From JAAYEV01 sp964508195 (lineage in GTDB: Bacteria > Bacillota > Clostridia > Ch29), in contig CAZDSH010000073.1 of assembly GCA_964508195.1 (NCBI GenBank), forward strand, positions 1-6,635: 6,635 bases of DNA, written 5' to 3'. Positions 5,174 through 6,635 of this stretch are shown here, one piece after another. How positions within the stretch are numbered: the first letter of the stretch is position 1; each line of letters starts with the position of its first letter. A program made the position numbers and the translations under genes. A model generated the notes under the pieces. The model searched no databases. It had not been told where the DNA came from and saw only the letters and a list, made by a program, of their open reading frames with translations.

Positions 5174-5686
5174 GGGTGTGATGTATGCGGCTATTTAGGG
5201 ATGCTTCACCGACATGGCCGTTACTTTAGAAACGTTATTACCCTTTACCAACACATTGTCATCGGGGTACAGCGTTTTAAGTGTCCATGCTGCAACAAAA
5301 CTTATTCCAGGCTACCATGCTGTTTAATCCCATACTTCGTATATTCCTATGATGTAGTACTGTTCTGCCTTTACAAAGTTTATTCACTGTCCCATAAGGC
5401 GAGTGCCACTTGCAGATTACTTCATAATATTAATCCGGATTCATTTATCACGGTCCAGTCTATTTCCTTTTACAAGGGAAGATTTTTAACATGTACACAC
5501 TTAATAAATAGTTTCTTTGCATCCTTCGATGAATTCAACTATTCATATGATGCAGTTTATTTAATCTGCAGTTTTTATGCTCTAAAACCCCTTTTATTTG
5601 GTCAGTTTATTTTGATTTTTCCCAAATGGCTTGTTATGCCGAATAACAGGAAAAAGAAGCAGATATGCTTGCATCATATTTTTTAG
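5165..5686 (+). pseudogene. DUF6431-like zinc-ribbon protein, IS-associated, 5' end probably lost
   Basis: This is a 173-codon open frame. Its N-terminal part is a zinc ribbon of the type I associate with transposase-linked DUF6431 proteins. It has a first CxxC (CDVC), then 'LHRHGRYFRNVITLY', then 'VQRFKCPCCNKTYSRLP' with the second CxxC, and then 'LIPYFVYSYDVVLFCLYKVY'. The remainder is Phe/Leu/Tyr-rich with no catalytic triad. Such proteins normally accompany a separate integrase-type transposase, which is absent here. Related proteins, as I remember them, have some 20-30 residues before the first CxxC. Here that stretch is replaced by palindrome sequence, the only ATG lies in a palindrome half-site, and there is no ribosome site. 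The frame ends inside the ImmA/IrrE fragment's coding sequence. I therefore call it a truncated remnant; a short intact gene is less likely. Confidence 0.6.
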
Positions 5687-5850
5687 CACCCTATGAAGCC
5701 CTAGCCTATTTTATAAGAAGGCAGCTTGGGAAAGAAAAACAAGGGCTTGACATGGAAGATGTTGTGAGAATAGAACAGCATTTTGGTATGAGTAGGCAGG
5801 CGATGCTATGGAATATGAATATGATACAAATATATGGGTATAATAAATAA
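5647..5850 (+). pseudogene. ImmA/IrrE-family metallopeptidase, C-terminal fragment only
   Basis: The frame from 5647 reads 'QEKEADMLASYFLAPYEAL', then 'LDMEDVVRIEQHFGMSRQAM' and a short tail to TAA at 5848-5850. This is the segment that follows the catalytic helix in ImmA/IrrE (M78-type) zinc peptidases: 'EKEAD..ASYFL.P' followed by the 'EQ.FG.S.QAML' region. In the family these enzymes often cleave phage- or ICE-type repressors. The HExxH helix and everything before it are missing; an in-frame TAA at 5644 lies just upstream and the DUF6431-like ORF overlaps in another frame. Only about 68 residues of an expected 200-300 remain. An ATG at 5665 exists but has no convincing ribosome site, so this is a non-functional remnant, probably of an integrative element or prophage. 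Confidence 0.75.
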
Positions 5851-5897
5851 CACAAAAATGCTTAGGACGAGTGCCTCGGTAGTATGAAAATCAAAAA

Positions 5898-5922
5898 TAG
5901 GGAGTCACGAGTGGGCTCCCTA
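5898..5922. other. Short hairpin downstream of the ImmA/IrrE fragment
   Basis: TAGGGAGTC (5898-5906) pairs with GGCTCCCTA (5914-5922) with one G-U wobble and a 7-nt loop. AGTAATATTT follows, a poor T tract. It could be a weak terminator or a palindromic repeat. Confidence 0.4.
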
Positions 5923-5963
5923 GTAATATTTCCATATTGCATGTGTACACACTATTAAGGAAC

Positions 5964-5982
5964 AAAAACCTATATGGTTTTT
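5964..5982. other. A/T-rich hairpin before the terminator
   Basis: AAAAACC (5964-5970) and GGTTTTT (5976-5982) form a perfect 7-bp stem around TATAT, two bases before the next hairpin. The pair of adjacent hairpins could be one palindromic element. Confidence 0.4.
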
Positions 5983-5984
5983 AG

Positions 5985-6021
5985 CGAGAAGGTGCCTGCA
6001 CCATCTCGTATTTTTGTTTTT
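5985..6021 (+). terminator. Intrinsic terminator, plus strand
   Basis: CGAGAAGGTG (5985-5994) pairs with CACCATCTCG (5999-6008) with one mismatch and the loop CCTG. TATTTTTGTTTTT follows, the best T tract in the window. It would end transcription from the ImmA/IrrE remnant region. The GGTGCCTGCACC core also resembles dispersed palindromic repeats, so the two roles may overlap. Confidence 0.75.
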
Positions 6022-6216
6022 ATCAGTAATTTTCTTGCTCAATTTGAATAAAATCAAGCTCTGAGGCATTCGCTATTAGGGCTTTTTCTATGCCTATTTT
6101 TAGGAATGGGTGGGGATGGATAAATATGGGGAATGCAACTAGGGAACTTGGTATGCCTCTAAAAAGGTGTACTGCATGTTCCCCTTTTATATTAAAAGAT
6201 AAAAAGGTGATTAGAG

Positions 6217-6482
6217 ATGCCAAGGAAACCATTAAAGCCCTGCGGCCATCCAGGATGTCCTGAATTAACTGAAGGAAGGTATTGTGAAAAACACCAAAGG
6301 GAAATTGATAAGGGGATGAAAAGTTATTCTTTGATTTAGATAACCTACAATCCCTCTGCAAGCCCTGCCATGATAGGAAGGCTGCTAAAGAAGATGGCAG
6401 GTGGGAAAGAAAAGTCTATACCTACTGGTGTTACAGATTGTGTAGCAGCCGATGCAGGGGTAGGGGCGGCCTAATTTTCTAA
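6217..6482 (+). pseudogene. Phage-type HNH endonuclease with its centre deleted
   Basis: The intact protein would be a small HNH endonuclease of the kind found next to terminase genes in tailed phages and prophages. A good start is present: AAGGTGA (6204-6210), six bases before ATG 6217. The N-terminus reads 'MPRKPLKPCGHPGCPELTEG' then 'RYCEKHQREIDK', and the frame hits TAG at 6337-6339 after 40 codons. In the -1 frame, from 6312 to TAA at 6480-6482, the C-terminal half continues: 'GDEKLFFDLDNLQSLCKPC' then 'HDRKAAKEDGRW'. The middle is absent, including the first CxxC and the DHI histidine. Only the second CxxC, the Asn-containing loop and the final His remain. Two halves sharing a clean join near 6309-6312 point to a frameshifting internal deletion, so no active enzyme can be made. 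Confidence 0.85.
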
Positions 6483-6550
6483 AAGAAGGTTTAACCACAG
6501 CGGTGGCGGGCCTTCGTGCAAGAATCCGCAAAATTCCAAAGGGGGGTATA
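6483..6550 (+). other. Phage-like intergenic DNA downstream of the HNH remnant
   Basis: The G-rich end of the HNH frame, followed by TTTCTAAAAGAAGG, a CTTCGTGCAAGAATCCGC stretch and a final AAAGGGGGGT, resembles the spacer between HNH and small terminase genes that I recall from prophages. AAAGGGGGGT would be the ribosome site of the terminase gene. No terminase reading frame follows, so the prophage sequence appears to stop here. Confidence 0.4.
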
Positions 6551-6556
6551 AAGAAA

Positions 6557-6582
6557 AAATAGCCCTATTTTAAGGGCTATTT
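6557..6582 (-). terminator. Intrinsic terminator, minus strand
   Basis: A perfect 10-bp stem (6557-6566 with 6573-6582) encloses a 6-nt A/T loop. On the minus strand it is followed by an almost unbroken T run (the plus strand reads AAGAAAAAA before it). It fits the end of a minus-strand transcript entering from the right. Confidence 0.75.
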
Positions 6583-6635
6583 AATGTAACGTTTCAGTTG
6601 TTGATAAAAGTTTTCCCGGGTCCCGGCAAGAAGAA
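6577..6635 (-). CDS. 3' end of an unidentified minus-strand gene (partial)
   Basis: On the minus strand an open frame enters from beyond the window and reads 'LLAGTRENFYQQLKRYIK' before TAG at 6577-6579. The stop falls inside the terminator stem at 6557-6582, an arrangement typical of compact bacterial gene ends. Only 18 residues are visible, so no family can be named. Another minus-strand frame is also open for a few codons (ending 'GKTFINN') and cannot be excluded. The main argument for a gene is the well-placed terminator; the peptide's charged, helical look is only mild support. Confidence 0.4.
   Translation of the reverse strand, partial: LLAGTRENFYQQLKRYIK

Larger units (their letters stand above)
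5851..6216. other. 366-bp stretch without a recognisable gene
   Basis: The first part holds three hairpins, listed separately where strong: 5898-5922, 5964-5982 and 5985-6008. From 6030 to 6216 I see no gene on either strand that I can recognise. The minus-strand frame through this stretch continues antisense over the HNH remnant and has no known motif. Confidence 0.6.

Noticed and set aside
5007..5198. 63-codon plus-strand frame rich in Gly, Thr and Cys
   Set aside because: It consists almost wholly of the palindromic repeats (periodic 'VCVTGMCHGDGG' pattern).
6090..6263. Small plus-strand frame with 'MGNATRELGMPLKRCTACSP'
   Set aside because: No clear ribosome site, overlaps the better supported HNH start in another frame, and I recognise no family. 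It might be part of the same phage relic, but this cannot be supported.
6023..6361. 112-codon minus-strand frame
   Set aside because: It is antisense to the HNH remnant and has no motif or ribosome site that I can see.

Overview
The window looks like chromosomal DNA from a Gram-positive bacterium of the Clostridia type (phylum Bacillota). It carries a DUF1659/DUF2922 gene pair, which is characteristic of Firmicutes. It also has a ComK-like gene, strong AGGAGG-type ribosome binding sites, a TTG start and a large SLH-anchored S-layer-type protein, which implies a thick-walled monoderm envelope. Arg AGG and Ile ATA codons are frequent. A genus cannot be assigned from this alone.

Layout. (1) Positions 1-643 hold no credible gene and are almost entirely repetitive. 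There is a 25-bp tandem array at the left edge. Two copies of a composite repeat follow, each with a conserved left block, an in-register heptamer array of 8 or 19 units, and a conserved right block. A third heptamer array and a GGGGACG-centred palindrome lie between them. (2) Positions 644-2150 hold a possible promoter in the tail of the second repeat module, a leader of about 200 nt, DUF1659, DUF2922, a G+C-rich hairpin, and then a ComK-like gene with a TTG start and its own TATAAT box. (3) Positions 2207-4984 hold a near-consensus extended -10 promoter, an 851-residue secreted SLH protein, a stray out-of-frame duplicate of its last coding bases, and a strong hairpin. (4) Positions 4985-6635 look like a graveyard of mobile DNA. 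It contains two further GGGACG palindromes around a hairpin, a DUF6431-type transposase-associated zinc-ribbon ORF with a damaged 5' end, the C-terminal piece of an ImmA/IrrE peptidase, and an HNH endonuclease gene with its catalytic centre deleted. A phage-like intergenic stretch follows, then a terminator that appears to serve a gene entering from the right on the minus strand.

How the parts relate. The left and centre genes appear to be resident functions: two small proteins of unknown role, a possible regulator and a cell-surface protein. The right third records successive insertions and deletions of IS-like and prophage DNA. No complete new defence or mobile system is visible. The most unusual signals are the composite repeat with its expandable heptamer core, and the palindrome family that keeps a 13-nt GGGACG spacer while its arms change.
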